Source: Cydia pomonella
Taxonomy: Eukaryota > Arthropoda > Insecta > Lepidoptera > Tortricidae
Direction of reading: 5' to 3'
Length of the DNA stretch: 64,000 nucleotides
Assembly (NCBI RefSeq): GCF_033807575.1
Contig: NC_084705.1
Coordinates: 18,532,019-18,596,018, forward strand
Position 1 is the first letter of the stretch. Each line of letters begins with the position of its first letter. The notes beneath the pieces are model-generated. The model had not been told where the DNA came from and searched no databases. It saw only the letters and a program-made list of their open reading frames with translations. The translations under genes and the position numbers were made by a program. This document shows positions 11,545 to 24,439 of the stretch, piece after piece.

Positions 11545-11735
11545 TCATCATCATAAACTTAAGAGTTTTTCTCTTGTCGGTGGAGTATCTGCCAGCTTAT
11601 CCTATCTTGCGCCAACTCTTTGACTTTTTGATACGACACGACCCCTACTTTTTCTTTCGCTTGTTCTAAGTAACTGCGTCTGGGTTTTCCTCTGCCTCGC
11701 TTGCGTGCTATCCTTAATGCTTTTAGGTTTATATT
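11545..11735 (-). pseudogene. RTE-like LINE C-terminus with GATGAT tail
   Basis: On the minus strand from about 11735 one frame reads KRGRGKPRRSYLEQAKEKVG followed by SYQKVKELAQDRISWQ and a TAA, then TGATGATGATG. A basic GR-GKPR-SY block followed by AQDR--W and a GATGAT tail is the usual end of RTE-type endonuclease/reverse transcriptase ORFs in arthropods. Only the last 60 or so residues remain. Confidence 0.65.
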
Positions 11736-11954
11736 TTATTTATTTATGTAGTTTATAAGTATAGTTGAACTAATTGTACGAGCATGTATCTCCTTTGTTT
11801 GGCCCTATGGTTGATTGATAGAAAATGCCATTTGGCATTAAGTCCGCCACTTGTACATATTACAGGTTGTATATTTTTTGTGCAATAAAATTTAAATAAT
11901 AGTTCATTTCAATACGATACAAGTGTGAAAAATAGGAAATTCACAACGAGTGGT

Positions 11955-12115
11955 AATAAATTAAAACGTGACCGAAGAGTGTGTTAGATCGACACGAGTT
12001 GCAAATTGCCTATTCGCACATGTACTCTTCCCCTATCGTACAACGTTTTACAGTACATATGGCCCTTTAAATTTTCGCATTAGTTCAGTAAAGTAGCACC
12101 ATATGTACTGTAAAT
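11955..12115 (-). repeat. Dispersed repeat with terminal palindrome, copy 1
   Basis: Contains GCCTATTCGCACATGTACTC and CAACGTTTTACAGTACATAT followed by GGCCCTTTAAAT. The same sequence in reverse complement occurs at 24440-24600. The right end is a hairpin: TTTACAGTACATATGG (12048-12063) and CCATATGTACTGTAAA (about 12098-12113). It is probably a non-autonomous DNA element. Confidence 0.6.
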
Positions 12116-12895
12116 AAATAAATTATATAGTGTATCATTCTTGATATAATAAAAGCTTTTTGTGAGTTCTGAAATTCCGCAAAACCAACTGCGAGTAATC
12201 CAGTCAACATATCTGTGGTACTGCATAGCGTCATACACGATGAAAGGTGACAATCGGTGGCTAACGAGAAACTGCGCCGGTGATATTTGAATTTCGCATA
12301 CATTTTTAGAGTTACTTTTTCGACCGATACATCGATAACACTATCTCTCTGAGGGACACCTCTCAGATAGGCATGAAGGAACAATGAAAACTTTTAAATA
12401 TTCACGAAAACCAAAGCGAAATGAATTTCTTACATTCAACTTGGAACACATGGCATTTCAAGTTTTTGATAGTTTTTTTCCGCGATAATTTCATGAAGGC
12501 ATAATATTTTTAAGTTCTAATATGACTAGGATCGATCAAGTCGTCATGGAGCTACGAGTAGACGGCCTAAAAACATTTTACAAGTAATGAGTGGTCAAAA
12601 TATGCTTATTGGATGTACTTTTGATAGGCATAAATTGTTGTAATATATCATCGAAAAACTTTTAATTTTTTTACAAATATCTCAACGAAATTGCCAATCA
12701 TCATTTTATTCAATAAACAATTATTAAATAGCCCGCACTTGAAATGTGGTTGCAAGGTTGTTTCAGAATGCATTTTACCCGACCGCGTAAGCTTTTATCG
12801 TTAATAAATAACAGTTTATACAAATATATTTATGCACGAGTGCTAAGCTAATAGTTTTGCTGAATATGTTTTGCGTATTGCTGTAGTGTTCTGTG
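12116..12895. other. Spacer, no gene seen
   Basis: The minus-strand open frame 12085-12384 has no recognised domain. Nothing else stands out. Confidence 0.35.
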
Positions 12896-13080
12896 CCCCT
12901 AGTGTAAATTTTGTCGACAGCGAAACGTGACGTACGCGTTTGCGTTAACTTTCATTTTGTATGGGTTTTTGAACAGCGCGCCAAGCGGGACGTTTTGGAA
13001 AGTCAAAAATCTCATACAAAATGACACTTAACGCAAACGCGTACGTAACGTTTCGCTGTCGAAAATATTTACACTAGGGG
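12896..13080. repeat. 185-bp foldback MITE with about 70-bp arms
   Basis: The arms begin CCCCTAGTGTAAAT and end in its exact complement, ATTTACACTAGGGG. They continue through CGACAGCGAAACGT and ACGTACGCGTTTGCGTTAA, with few mismatches over about 70 bp and a loop near 12966-13010. There is no coding capacity. Clear target duplications were not seen. Confidence 0.85.
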
Positions 13081-16000
13081 TACTGTTATTTACTCTAGTA
13101 TTTGTTACTACCTATTAGTAATTTTGCCCCAACTGGAGACCTCGCTACGTGAAAAAAACTTACTGGTACTACTTAAGTACTTACTTTTTAATTTTAACAC
13201 TAGGAATTGTTTTCTTAATTCTTACTAAGTAGTTTCTATTTGTGACCTGTCGTTTTACTGTGGAACATATCGGTACATTATATTTAATCACAGAGATTTT
13301 AAAAATTAGAAGGTTTGAACATATTTGATACTTTTAAGGGCTTGGCAAGATAGATTTTAAAGTCGATTTATTTTGTTATTTACTGGATGTTTAGATCTGT
13401 GGGGAATAAACCTATCACTATTTAGCAGAGATCTATAGCACAGTTAAACTAAGAAAGTGTATACTAGAAATTTATTCAGTGTTTACATGAGAACTGTTAT
13501 TGACCGACTGACATACATAAAAGTAAACAAACAATTCATAGAACCGTTGCTACACAAATACAAATTTGACAGGGTTCCGTCTACTGCCAGTACTGTGGCC
13601 CCTTAAAATAGGCGTAACCAGATTCTACAAATATCACATTAACATAATATTTCAATAAGATCAACAATAGTTATTAGTTTTAATAAAAAAGGATAAATCT
13701 GACGTCAGTGAAGCGTTTCTAGGCTACCGGATTAGGAAGGCTTATTCGATCTTTCGTCAAAATGTTCCTCCGATTGACTATTCAGGTATCAACACAATTG
13801 CCTGTCAATGCCAGTTTTTACCCATTCAAATTGTATGAGCTGCAATTTGATCATCGGGAAAGATAAAGACCTATTTTGTGCAATATAAAAAGTACATACT
13901 TACCTTTTTTTATTTGTTAAAGTTCTAAACATTAAATTAATCGCAGAGTTTCATATTTCTTAACTGCTAAGCCAAAGATGGCTTGTTTAAAGCCAGAGTT
14001 CGGACTAATGCACTATTTAGTTATGTTATAATATTGTACACATGTTATATTAATATTATTGTAATGTTATCCTGTATAAAATATGTTCATGGTTATTAGA
14101 TGATAACAAGTATTTTTTTATATCTTTAGTTGATTCAGGATTGGTTAGGTATAAATGTTGTAAATGTTTCGGAAGGCTGTTTAGTGTTTTTGGAAGGAAG
14201 TAACCTTATGTTCAGAAGTTAAAAAAAAATCATTTACAAAGTTAAACATGCAGAAGGATTATCTGCTTTTATTCCTATAAAATAAAATATAATCCAAACT
14301 CCGTATTTCATTTAAAAAAAAGCCATCACACGTCTTCGAATCTTTTCCCCGAGTTAATTTGCCTACAATTTGAATACGAAGCCCTTATAAATCCTACGAA
14401 ACCTATCACTATTGGATCAGCAGTTTAAGGGGTCCGAACCTTTGGGCGTTAATAAAATAACCCTTCGCTGCCTGCCCTATGGAACGGAAAATTAGAAAAG
14501 TTCAGAATTTCCTTCACTTTAGTTATACTTAATGTTATGGCTGGACGTAATTTCGTGAGTTTTCCTGTTAAATACAAAAGTTATGGTCAATCTTTAAGGC
14601 GGTTAAGGTACATTTTTAACAAGGCTTTTATGGTGCTTATGGGAGGTCGTTATTTTTACACATTTCAGTGGGAACAAAAGACAGGTTTATGAATTTCATC
14701 AAGTTAATTACTCGTAACCTTTAAGAACATTTTGATACTTTTAGTGCCACTTGTGCGTTACAGGGTTAGCCAAGTAACTCGGGATTAACCATTTATACAG
14801 TACAGTTTCCCTGTGCGCGGCCCTTATAGCTGAAGTCTTTTAACTCAAACAATTGAGACAGTCTCGTTTATTAACGAAGGTACCTGCATAAACCATCTGC
14901 TTCACTAGGATTTATGAAGGCACTTACTTGAGTTAAAGTGACACAATTTATTTAACACTTTTTCAGAGGATTTTGTAAAGTGTTGTACGCGAAATGTACG
15001 AAACGGAAGCCTACAGGCCTATCCCGGTGTATGTCCATCCGTTCATTCATCTACTTATGTAACTGTTAGCGGCCTGACAGAGAGACTTTAATATAATGTG
15101 TTGTGTTAGTGCTAAATAATAACAATAAAGAGCCCCATTAACTAAAAAATAAACATGATATTTTGAGGTTTTTTGATCAAATGATCACCTATCGGACTGC
15201 GCTGCGATAATCTCATGATCTTGTACCTAACAGTTGAAATTCACTAATAACGGGTAATTTGACTGCCACTACGACAACCAGACAATAATATTAATAAAAA
15301 TAAGAAATAAACGGTTTTATATCTGATACAATAATATAATGTATGCAACTTTTCTTAATAAATTATTCTTTTGATATATAATATGTCCGTATGTATATGA
15401 GTATATGAGGGTAAAGTGAAGTAGAGAAAACTTAACTATTTATTATTTTTAACATCTTTATAATTTCGTCATCTGACGTCGAGGCAAATGAAGTGTGCAG
15501 AGGTCCCCAGTCGCTGCAATTTCAAAAGACTTGTAAAATTCCGACATTCGCTGCTATGTCTGGAAACATTATTCAAAATTAAAAAATAAAACAAATTTCT
15601 CAAAAACATCTTTCATTTGATTTAATATTATTAAGTTAAATACCAGTTGTCCTTTGATAATAAATTTCAGGACGACTTAATCTTTCCATCTAATTTATTA
15701 TTTAAACCTTGTCTTGAATAATAATTAGCCGTTTCAATATTAATTGCCACGTTAAAAAGATTCATTTAATTTACATTTAGGTTTACGAAAACCGTCTAAG
15801 ATATTATTTTAAAGAATATTGAAGTTTACTAGGATCGAAAGCAACGCAATTATAATGTATTATATTTTATATCTTAGGTTTTGTCTACATGAAAACATAT
15901 GGTATATATTCAAGAGGAAATTGTAGTGGACATTTTTTCATACAAACGTTCTTAACATTTTCCTCTCTGGATTATTGACCTAGATGAATTTGAGTTTAAT

Positions 16001-16744
16001 ATTACGTATCAGTACGTTTTGCTTTTTTATTTTTTCTTGTTTTTAAAAGAACTAGCTTACTTTAAAAAACGGTAAAAACGGCCAAGAAATGCGCCATAAA
16101 GAAACGATTAGCATACAAAATCGGCAACAATAAACAAAATACAAAAGCGGTCAGATACAGAAAATTTATTTCTCATTCCATTTCCAACATTTCGTTACGA
16201 TTGGTTTGGAGGAGGAAAATATCGAGATCGAAACCTCGATTTTTGAGATTTTTACCCAGGATTTTTGCCTAAGCTGCAGTTGTCCTTATTGCACTAATTT
16301 TATAGCGGCTCCTGCTCCCGTCAACGCGACGGAGATATTTAACTAAAATTCCCAAATCTGAGAAGGGGCTAGGCTAGTATTTCTTCTTAAAGTTTTCCCA
16401 CTCCTAATACGAGAGACACTATCGATACACAAAAAGGTAATAAATACACATAACTCTCTTAGATCTCAAAAACAAAAATTTACAATTTTAGGGCAACGGG
16501 ATTGTATTTTACAATTATACAGTTCGAATATTATGTACTACCAAGGTTCCGGTTGGTTCGTCCTACAACAGGTTTACTCTGATATTGATTATCCTAACTT
16601 TTCGTCAACCATAATACCGAGTAATCCATTTTTATTGAAAACACTACACGCAACAACTTCTGCAACCCTGAAAATTTTCTATAAAATGTTTTTGCCTACC
16701 ACGAAAACGGCTAACGACCAGATCAGAGAAGTATCAGCTAGCCA
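13081..16744. other. 3.6-kb gene-free spacer
   Basis: A+T-rich sequence with frequent stops in all frames and no recognisable exon, RNA gene or retroelement domain. The open frame at 16533-16772 runs into the LINE fragment and is not supported as a gene. Confidence 0.4.
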
Positions 16745-17212
16745 CCCTAGATTCTATAGACAAACGCGCTAGGAAGCTTATTGGGGATGCGAGACTGGTA
16801 GAGGCTAGACTGCAGAGCCTAGAACACCGTAGAAAGGTAGCCTGTTTATCGGTATTCTACAGGATACATTTCGGGGAGTGTGCGATGGGATTACATAATC
16901 TTATCCCCCCATCTCCGTTCTGCCACCGTGGGACTAGACGCGGACTTGCGTTTCACCCTTACGTCGTTACTTTACCACTGATTCGCACTAAACGCTACGC
17001 ATCCAGCTTTATCATGCGAACGGCTAAGGAGTGGAATTCACTTCCTGCAAATCTATTCCCAGTCCACTATAACTTGGACCTTTTTAAATCGAGAGTGAAT
17101 AGACATCTTTTAGGTAAGCATGTTCCATCCTAGACTACATCGGCACTTTCCATCAGGTGAGATTGTGGTCAAAAGCTTACCTTTTCGGAATAAAAAAAAA
17201 AAAAAAAAAAAG
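16745..17212 (+). pseudogene. LINE 3' end (family A), second copy
   Basis: It starts abruptly near 16745 and encodes DKRARKLIGDARLVEARLQS, then HRRKVACLSVFYRIHFGECA, HNLIPPSPF and RTAKEWNSLP, the same blocks as the copy at 2-635. The stop is at 17131-17133. It shares the same short 3' UTR (CCATCAGGTGAGATTGTGG) and ends in an A-run at 17191-17210. The domain is truncated at the 5' end, as is usual for target-primed retroposition. Confidence 0.85.
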
Positions 17213-18753
17213 ATCCATTTCGATTTCGTCTTTTTGTTTTGTTTCAACTGGGATAAAATGATCACGATTTCGCACGACTCTACGTGTCTACGTGTTTGTA
17301 AAATGCTTAAAGCTGACGTTTTCTTTCGTTTCCTTATACCTGTTGTGTTTATTAGTCAATTATCAACTGGCAGAGACCTAGCTTTTTAAAATTTAATCCA
17401 GTAGCAGTATCAGAAGGCTTCATTTTACGGTTTAACGTACAGTAAACACATGAAATTACCTACAAATTTAATGCATATCTAAACCCGTATTATATGCCTA
17501 CCTATGTTTAGCCAGCGTATTGCATCTCTGAACAAAATGCTGAATGTATTATTTATAGTAGCATGTCGTTTTATTGCATATTATTATTTTAATTTGCAAT
17601 TAGCACAAAATTATACACAAATGTAGAATTCTCATTTTTCTTTTACCAAAACTATCTAAACTATCAAGGCAAAAATTACTAAAAAACATCTGTTGAGAAT
17701 CTACATGTTAACTACTATTTAACTGCTAAACATCAAAAAAAATATACAAAACACATCCTTCACAAGGAATTGTAAAAATGTGTCTAAAAACGTATTAAGT
17801 ACTATAAATAGGAGAGGAGTAGAGCTAAAAGTCCGGGTTGCAATAAGACCCGCTGTATCCGGAAACCAATAAATGATTATCCAAGTAGATAGAGTTTGCT
17901 TGACCGGGTGCCGGGTTGACGCCAGATTGAGATGGCGTGTGGAATCGGCTTCTTTAAGCCGCCTCCAATGCATAACATGTACGGCTGATTGTTTGGTAAG
18001 TACTGTAAAACAACGGCGGCCGGTGACTATATATTACGGGTGTTCGCTTTTAACTACATTACAGAAAAAAAACTAAAACTACCCAATTTATTAACCGTCT
18101 CAATATACCTATAGATATCGGTTTTCGTCCACCTGGTCATTAAACTCTCTTATAGATTTTGGGTTGCGCATTGGAATCTAATGTTTTACGAATATCTTGA
18201 CGACCGATAGACCGCAGTTCAACTCATCAACTGCAGTTCATTTAACAAATGGTTTCGAGATTATGAATGTTTTTTTATTTCGTGGAAATAAATTTTATAA
18301 ATAAATAAATTGTTAACACACCGTTTTGGTCCAAACATTTTTACGAAAGTTGAAGTTAACTCGAGTCGATTTTGTAAAGTTTTTTCACATTAATTTATGA
18401 ATGTCACGTTAAATTCATTCATTTTTAATCACTTTACCACTAACAACTTATGTGCACTCACTTTTTTAAATGCATACCCGCGCAAACTTTAAAAAATACT
18501 AAGGTAAAAGGTATGTTTGCAAACAATGACAACATAGCACGCGGAGTGCGCGCGCATTCGGCGAGAAGGCACAAGGTCAAACGGACTAGGAGCGCCGCTC
18601 CAATTTTTCGTCTTTCTTCATAGAACATCTTCTGTTTCACGTGCGGAACTGTGGCTAAACTTCTCTTTCGCTCTTATGGAATTTCCTATTGATTCAATGT
18701 ACTAAATCTATTTTCATAGGAGCGCAATCCAAAGCGTTTCGCTTCGCGCGTTA
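17213..18753. other. Spacer, no gene seen
   Basis: No open frame with recognisable similarity. Several short frames between 17719 and 18640 look like chance. Confidence 0.35.
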
Positions 18754-18896
18754 GGGCTCATTTACACGGTGCGAGAACTCGCATGCGAGTTTCATTACAT
18801 TGCGGTATTTGATCGGTCGCCGAATTAGTTGTAACCTCAATAGTCCGCAATGTAACTAAAATCGCATGCGAGTTCGCGTGCCGTCTAAATCGGCCC
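18754..18896. repeat. 143-bp MITE, PIF/Harbinger-like
   Basis: The ends are GGGCTCATTTACACGGTGCG and the near complement CGTGCCGTCTAAATCGGCCC. Inner arms share ACTCGCATGCGAGTTT and TTACATTGCGG. It is flanked on both sides by TTA (18751-18753 and 18897-18899), the 3-bp target duplication typical of PIF/Harbinger MITEs. No transposase is present. Confidence 0.8.
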
Positions 18897-18899
18897 TTA

Positions 18900-20355
18900 C
18901 GTATGAAATATAGCAGTAGGCGAGTAGTCATAGGCTGACTATACACTTATAATGAATAATAATTACTTATTTAACTATTATTAACTTGTTTACGATATAT
19001 ACATAAATTATGAATAAGTAGTATTATATTAATTAGGTACTATAATTTGACTATGATTATTTATGGGAGTGCACTGCACAAGCGCTCTTTAAGGCTGCCG
19101 CTAGTGCTGTAAAAACCTTTAAAATATTTTATAATGCTTGGCTGTCGCTTCAAAAACACACCACACGCCGCCGCAGTTCCTTAGTAAGTAAAACATGTAC
19201 TTTATAAAGAGTTATCATTTAAAAAATATAATTCTCTATAACACCATTGGAGAAATCACCGAGTTGGGAGTAATATGAAAATTAAGGTTTAACAGTTCAT
19301 CAATACGTTGAACGCTTAGAGAAATCAACCCTAGCAAGAGACGTTCCATAATAGGTACAAAGATTATTTGTATTTAATCGTATGCCAATGTACAATCGAC
19401 GTCAAGATATTATTGGATAGAAATATCAACATAGATGTAGAAAGTGTTATTGTCCCCGTTCTGCTCTACATGGTTCGAAAAAAAAGATGAAGTTTAAAAC
19501 CGTGGCAATTAAATTAAAAAAGCGCTTTCCATATAAATCGCACAGCTTTGAACTCAAAGCTTTGAGCTGAATGGAACAACGGGGAATATTTAAATTGGAA
19601 GCAAGTCATGCTACTTTGAAAACGTGCAGTCTTGTAATGTTATGATTTCCCTTTGTGTATATACCTGTCTATGATGTTATAGCCACACACATTTAACCAT
19701 GTGGTGCAAATATGTATGTACATACGTGTTGTTATTGTTACACACAGAAAATTTAAAATACATATCTCATTTAATAAGTGATAATCTGGTTAGATATTAT
19801 AATGTAATAAAACGTGATTGGAATTTCTTGTTTTCAAGTAGTGTGTTTACAAACTAATTGGGTTTGCTCAAGTATAGGAATAAAACAATTTAAATGTGGT
19901 TTATATATGCTTTCTAGGATTGGTATGATTTGTCCAAAAATACCAATCCTAGAAAGCGTTGTTAGGTATTATTTTTATTGTCCCATTGTGCACGGTCGCC
20001 GAGGACTACGATAAACATAAATATGTGGATAACCTAATTAACACCAAAAATGTTGTCCCAAAAATTATTTCCTGAAATAAATGGAGACATAAAGCATTAC
20101 GAAAATGCGATGATTGAGTTTTCGTATAAGCTTCAAAGATGAAATCGCTGGTCCGACCAAGTGCGTGTCGGATCACGAATAACGGAGGGATCCGTACTTT
20201 CATAAAATATGAAAAAGTCATACAAGTAGGAACAAGGCCGTACCTTCACGGCACTTTCCGGCGGGAAAAGTTTTAAAAGAAAAACTCATTAGTGACTCAA
20301 CGATCATGTTCAACACAATTTTCCATATAAGACTAATAAATTATTGTCGCGTAAC
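18900..20355. other. Spacer with one decayed repeat fragment
   Basis: No gene seen. A local inverted repeat (CTTTCTAGGATTGGTATGAT and CCAATCCTAGAAAG) lies at 19911-19958. At 20148-20205, CCAAGTGCGTGTCGGA followed by GGGATCCGTACTTT is a decayed left end of the GTCY-type repeat. Confidence 0.45.
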
Positions 20356-20592
20356 GTAAAGGTCGCAGTTCTTACCTAAGCTAACCCACTTTTCTGGTCG
20401 CAGGTCGGTTATGTAAGGGTCGCACTTCTAAGCCAACCTGACCCACTTTTCTGGTAACAGTACGTTTCTGTAAAAATCGTAACTCTAACCTAACCTGCTT
20501 TCTTAGTGCAGTTCGGTTTTATAGGGGTCGCAGTTACAATATCACCTAACCTACTTTTATCGTCGCAGTTTGGTTGTTTAATCGTCGCAGTT
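20356..20592 (+). repeat. Degenerate tandem repeat, unit about 57 bp
   Basis: Four units and a partial fifth start at about 20356, 20413, 20470, 20521 and 20580. Each has GTAAGGGTCGCAGTT, a CCTAACCTAACC-like stretch, CCACTTTTCTGG and TCGCAGTTCGGT. The CCTAA part recalls the insect telomere repeat, but here it is part of a longer unit. There is no coding content. Confidence 0.7.
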
Positions 20593-21679
20593 CACATACA
20601 GAAAGGGAAGGGATCTATCGCCCTCCATCCGAAATGTAAACTTTACCATTTGGGTGAATGGAGTTTAAATAGTCGACGAACTGCTCCGCTTTATCAGAGT
20701 TGCCCTTTAAAATGCAGAACACATCATCCACATATCTCTTCCACAGGCAGACGAACGATTTCAGACTATTCGTTCATGCCGCCGCCATATGGGAAAGTAA
20801 AAGCTTAGAAATTCATAAGTAAAATACGCATAAATCGTATACGTCCGTTTTTTTTAAACCAAGATCGTCCATACCACAGCGGTGCACATCTACGCTATGC
20901 GCTCTCACACAATGTTCAGGGCTGCGCCTCAATATAAGCCACGTTTACATTTGTGCGCCGCGAGCATATCGCCCTTTAGTATTTTTACCGTGCTAAAATA
21001 ACCCCTAATATTTATTCCTACACACACCGACACTAAGTGAGGCACTAAATATGCAATAAACTTACATAAAAATTCTCGCTACAAATGGAACTCCAACAGT
21101 AAAATACTAAGTAGTGTTAATGGCACTTTTCCTGGATTTTATTTAGAATACAATGTGATACGTGCCTGTAAAACGTTGTTCAGTCTAGAGAATATTTCGA
21201 CCCATTAAATCCAGTACACGATAGCATCGACTTATGTTTCTAGACCTGACATTACTCGTATTATTTTTCCAATGCTCAAATCTGCACTTATAATTTAGCT
21301 ATTTATCTTTTGAGCTAATTTTATCCAAAATTATTTAAAATAAGTCTTTTGTTATGGAAAGCTTGACTGCTCGTGTACTAATAACAATTAGTCTAATATG
21401 CCAGGAAAGAAAGGGTTGCAAAGAATATTAGAATAAGAATAATTTGTTGAGTAAACCTTATTGCTAATGTTACATTATGCGTGCCCTTTTACATATTTCG
21501 TATATTGTTACGTGCGCCTGAATTAGGAATATAATCCTGTATCTCAAGCAAAAAGATAGTATACCTAATGATTTAAAGAACAATAAAACAAATTAAAATC
21601 ATGAACATATCCATACATAAATAGGTATTGAATTTTATATCGTTCACCATCGTATTTAAGCGAAATGAAATAACTTTTT
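20593..21679. other. Spacer, no gene seen
   Basis: No recognisable coding or RNA feature in about 1.1 kb. Confidence 0.35.
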
Positions 21680-21733
21680 AGGGTTCCGTAGCCAAATGGC
21701 ATAAAACGGAACCCTTATAGTTTCGCCAAGTCC

Positions 21734-21764
<31 letters not shown>

Positions 21765-22370
21765 CGAGGATTTGCTCCGTGGTCGTTATTGCTAGAAAGC
21801 TGAAATTTGGCATGGATATATAAATCAATAAAGCCGACAAAGTCGTACAATAAAATCTAAAAATTTAATTTTTTTTAGGGTACCTCCTCTACACGTAAAG
21901 TGGGTGTGAATTTTTTTTTTCGCTTCAACCCTAGAGTGTGGGGTATCGTTGGAAAGGTCTTTCAAAACTAATAGGGGTTTTCAAAAAACATTTTTTGATA
22001 AAGTGAATATATTCGGAAAGAAAAAATAAAATGTGTCCCCCCCTCTAACTTTTGAACCATAGGTCCAAAAAATATGAAAAAAATCGTGGAAGTAGAGCTT
22101 AAGAAAGACATTAAATGAAAACTATAGCGGACATGATCAGTTTAGCTGTTTTTGAGTTATCGCAAAAAGTTTTCCCTTCATAGTAAAAAGACTTGCTTTA
22201 ATTAGGTACTGATTATGCAAAGCCTATTTGTTTAACTAGGGTGAAAGGTACCGTTTCATCCCTTGGTTAACAATTTACTATACTTTAAGCTCCAGTTTAG
22301 CTTATTGTGACGGAAGAGTAACTACGGAACCCTACACTGAGCGTGGCCCGACATGCTCTTGGCCGGTTTT
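21680..22370 (+). repeat. Lepidopteran repeat with internal GTCY microsatellite, copy a
   Basis: The left end is a hairpin, AGGGTTCCGT then AGCCAAATGGC then ACGGAACCCT. Next comes a (CTGT)n microsatellite at 21732-21763, A+T-rich body, and a right end with TACGGAACCCTA, TGCTCTTGGCCGGTTTTT. Related copies lie at 25204-26004, 27562-27784 and 53225-53757. The element encodes no protein; it is a non-autonomous element whose microsatellite moves with it. Confidence 0.8.
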
Positions 22371-23090
22371 TCTTACTAGTTTAATTCTCTACAATGATGG
22401 TCACACTACAACAATAATATAATAAACATAAAACTTCTGTTATTACAGAACTTTGTTTATTAAGAAAACTTTATTGTCACATTAAATTTATGTTCACTAA
22501 AAAAATAAGTTAATCTCACTAATACTAGTACAAAACAGTAGGTACGAGTAGTTTAGTACTTATGAATTCGTAGGATTGATTCTGCTCAAGTTTGCCTTAT
22601 CACCCCGAGAATATTTCATTTATTATTTATTTTACAACTGTAGCTTTACCATGTATTTGCTAACGTCTGCGTAACTTACTTTTCTATACATCTCGCTTGT
22701 ACTAATATGCACACGCTAGCGAATATGCCAGTATCAAACAAGTGGTACCCGTACTGATCTAAGATCGTACAATAAATTTTCATAATATTTTTAATAGAAA
22801 CTTTGCAAACCCAGCTAAAATAAGATTAATAGTAGATTGTTAACCAAGGTTGGAAAGTCACCCGAGATATTTTGGCCGCCACTAGTTCGTGGGTGAGATG
22901 GTTACTTTTACCCGAGTTAAACACTCTACTTTTCATTTCGACTATGAGGAAACTCAAACACAAAAAATGTAGGTTTATTATAGATATATTTCTTTAGAAC
23001 AAATTATTAACAGATACATACAGCGATAGGTAAACGACATATACAACAATGAAATGAAATTTGTTAAAGTATACAGAGAAATTTGAACAA
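22371..23090. other. Spacer; short repeat shared with 49890-49960
   Basis: AACACTCTACTTTTCATTTCG (20 of these bases) at about 22919-22939, followed by a GAGGAAA motif, is also found at about 49920-49950. Both copies follow an ACCAAG-like start, so this is a small dispersed repeat. No gene seen. Confidence 0.45.
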
Positions 23091-23506
23091 TTCAAATAAG
23101 ACAAATTAATAGGACATTATGAGCGTCGTTTAAGAATCTCTCAACCTCTTCAGCAGTGAAAATCTTTAATTTCTTGCTTTTAAAGTTTTCCGATCGTCTT
23201 TTTAAAAATGCTAACAAGTTCGTAAAATTCTTCAAATCAACTTGATGCTTCTTATGAATATATTATGAAAAGTGTAGATGGTTATAATGTCTTCGATATT
23301 TCTGCGAAATATGCCAGAAACACGGTTTGCAACAGCGACTTTACTTTCTTAGCGCTTCTCCAGTTTATAAAGTGGTCGTATGCCTTCATGTATCTCTCCT
23401 TAGAACATTCCGGTAACAAACTATCGATCGCCGTTTTCGCCTCTACTTTTATCGATTCGGGAGTTGAATTAATTTCTTCGTCACTGGAATCGCACGATAA
23501 ATCCAT
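23091..23506 (-). pseudogene. Crypton-type tyrosine recombinase relic (N-terminal part)
   Basis: On the minus strand the frame opens with MDLSCDSSDEEI, then SLLPECSKERYMKAYDHFIN-W and LLAYFAEISK. After a stop and frameshift near 23260-23285 it resumes with HKKHQVDLKNFTNLLAFLKR, KSKKLKIFTAEEVERFLNDA and a stop at 23091-23093. This order (acidic start, LLP-KS---Y---Y--F--W, VLLAYF-E-SK, then a Y/F-KL-AFLKR-----SKK-KI block) matches the SAM-like N-terminal domain of crypton-derived insect proteins. The catalytic R-H-R-Y half is absent, so it is dead. Confidence 0.7.
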
Positions 23507-23739
23507 TTTTATTCAGAACTGAACAATTTTCTTGTTTTATCCGTTATTCCGGCCTTTTCTATGATTTTGTTTCCAATTATAAAGTTTCAGTGTAATAGGC
23601 TCTACTCTATAGACAACAAACAAAACACATGCAACAAATCGCAAACAATTTTCGATACATTGGGTACGAATTCAGTCTATAAAACCCATTATTCAATTCA
23701 TCATTATTCAAGGTTTCAGACATTTTAATACCTATTTTT
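23507..23739. other. Spacer upstream of the recombinase relic
   Basis: A+T-rich; no motif recognised. Confidence 0.3.
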
Positions 23740-23880
23740 AAGAGACAGAAAGAGATAGCAATAGGTGTCTGTACCACCATGAATGAGTGGAATAGTAGAA
23801 TGTTTTGAATAGCTCTTTACAAGAGACAGAAAGAGATAGCAATAGGTGTCTGTACCGCCTTAAATGAATGGAGGTACAGA
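23740..23880 (+). repeat. 81-bp-period direct repeat
   Basis: AAGAGACAGAAAGAGATAGC followed by AATAGGTGTCTGTACC occurs at 23740 and again at 23821, with conserved AATGA-TGGA sequence behind each. The second copy also has an inverted GGTACAGACAC motif at 23872-23883, so part of the unit can form a hairpin. Confidence 0.7.
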
Positions 23881-24439
23881 CACTGGGTCTATTTTATATA
23901 GCATAAGCTTGCTCATCATACCTTTAAAAAAATTACTTTCCACCCTAGGCTGGGAAAAGCTATTTTCCACCCGGCTTTCTGCTCATGAAAATCACACTTT
24001 CCGAACAGGAGAGATCAAAATAGTATTTACTGGTATCTAGTCTCATCCAGGAGTTATAACATTATGCTCTACGACCGCAGCTCTTCTCCAGTTTCGAGCA
24101 TTCTCTCATTAGCTTGCCCTATAATCAAGGTTCTCTTTTCCCCACTACTTTATTCGCCTCTATGGTTACGAGTATTTCATCCACTGTTGCGTAATTTTGG
24201 GATAGTAAGACGGGGTAATTATCAGAATAACCTTATTGATAAAAAGTAAAATCTATTTCTACTAACAAGGGCCTATTTTAGATATAAGCTAGTTATAGAA
24301 TCCTCTGTATATATCCATTAAGTATATTGTTAACGTAAATAAATAAAAATCTACGATTTTTTTTTAATTTTTATGCAGGTATGTCGACTTATATCGTATA
24401 TTTTAAAGTCGTCAAAACGACATGAGTGTAAACACTTAT

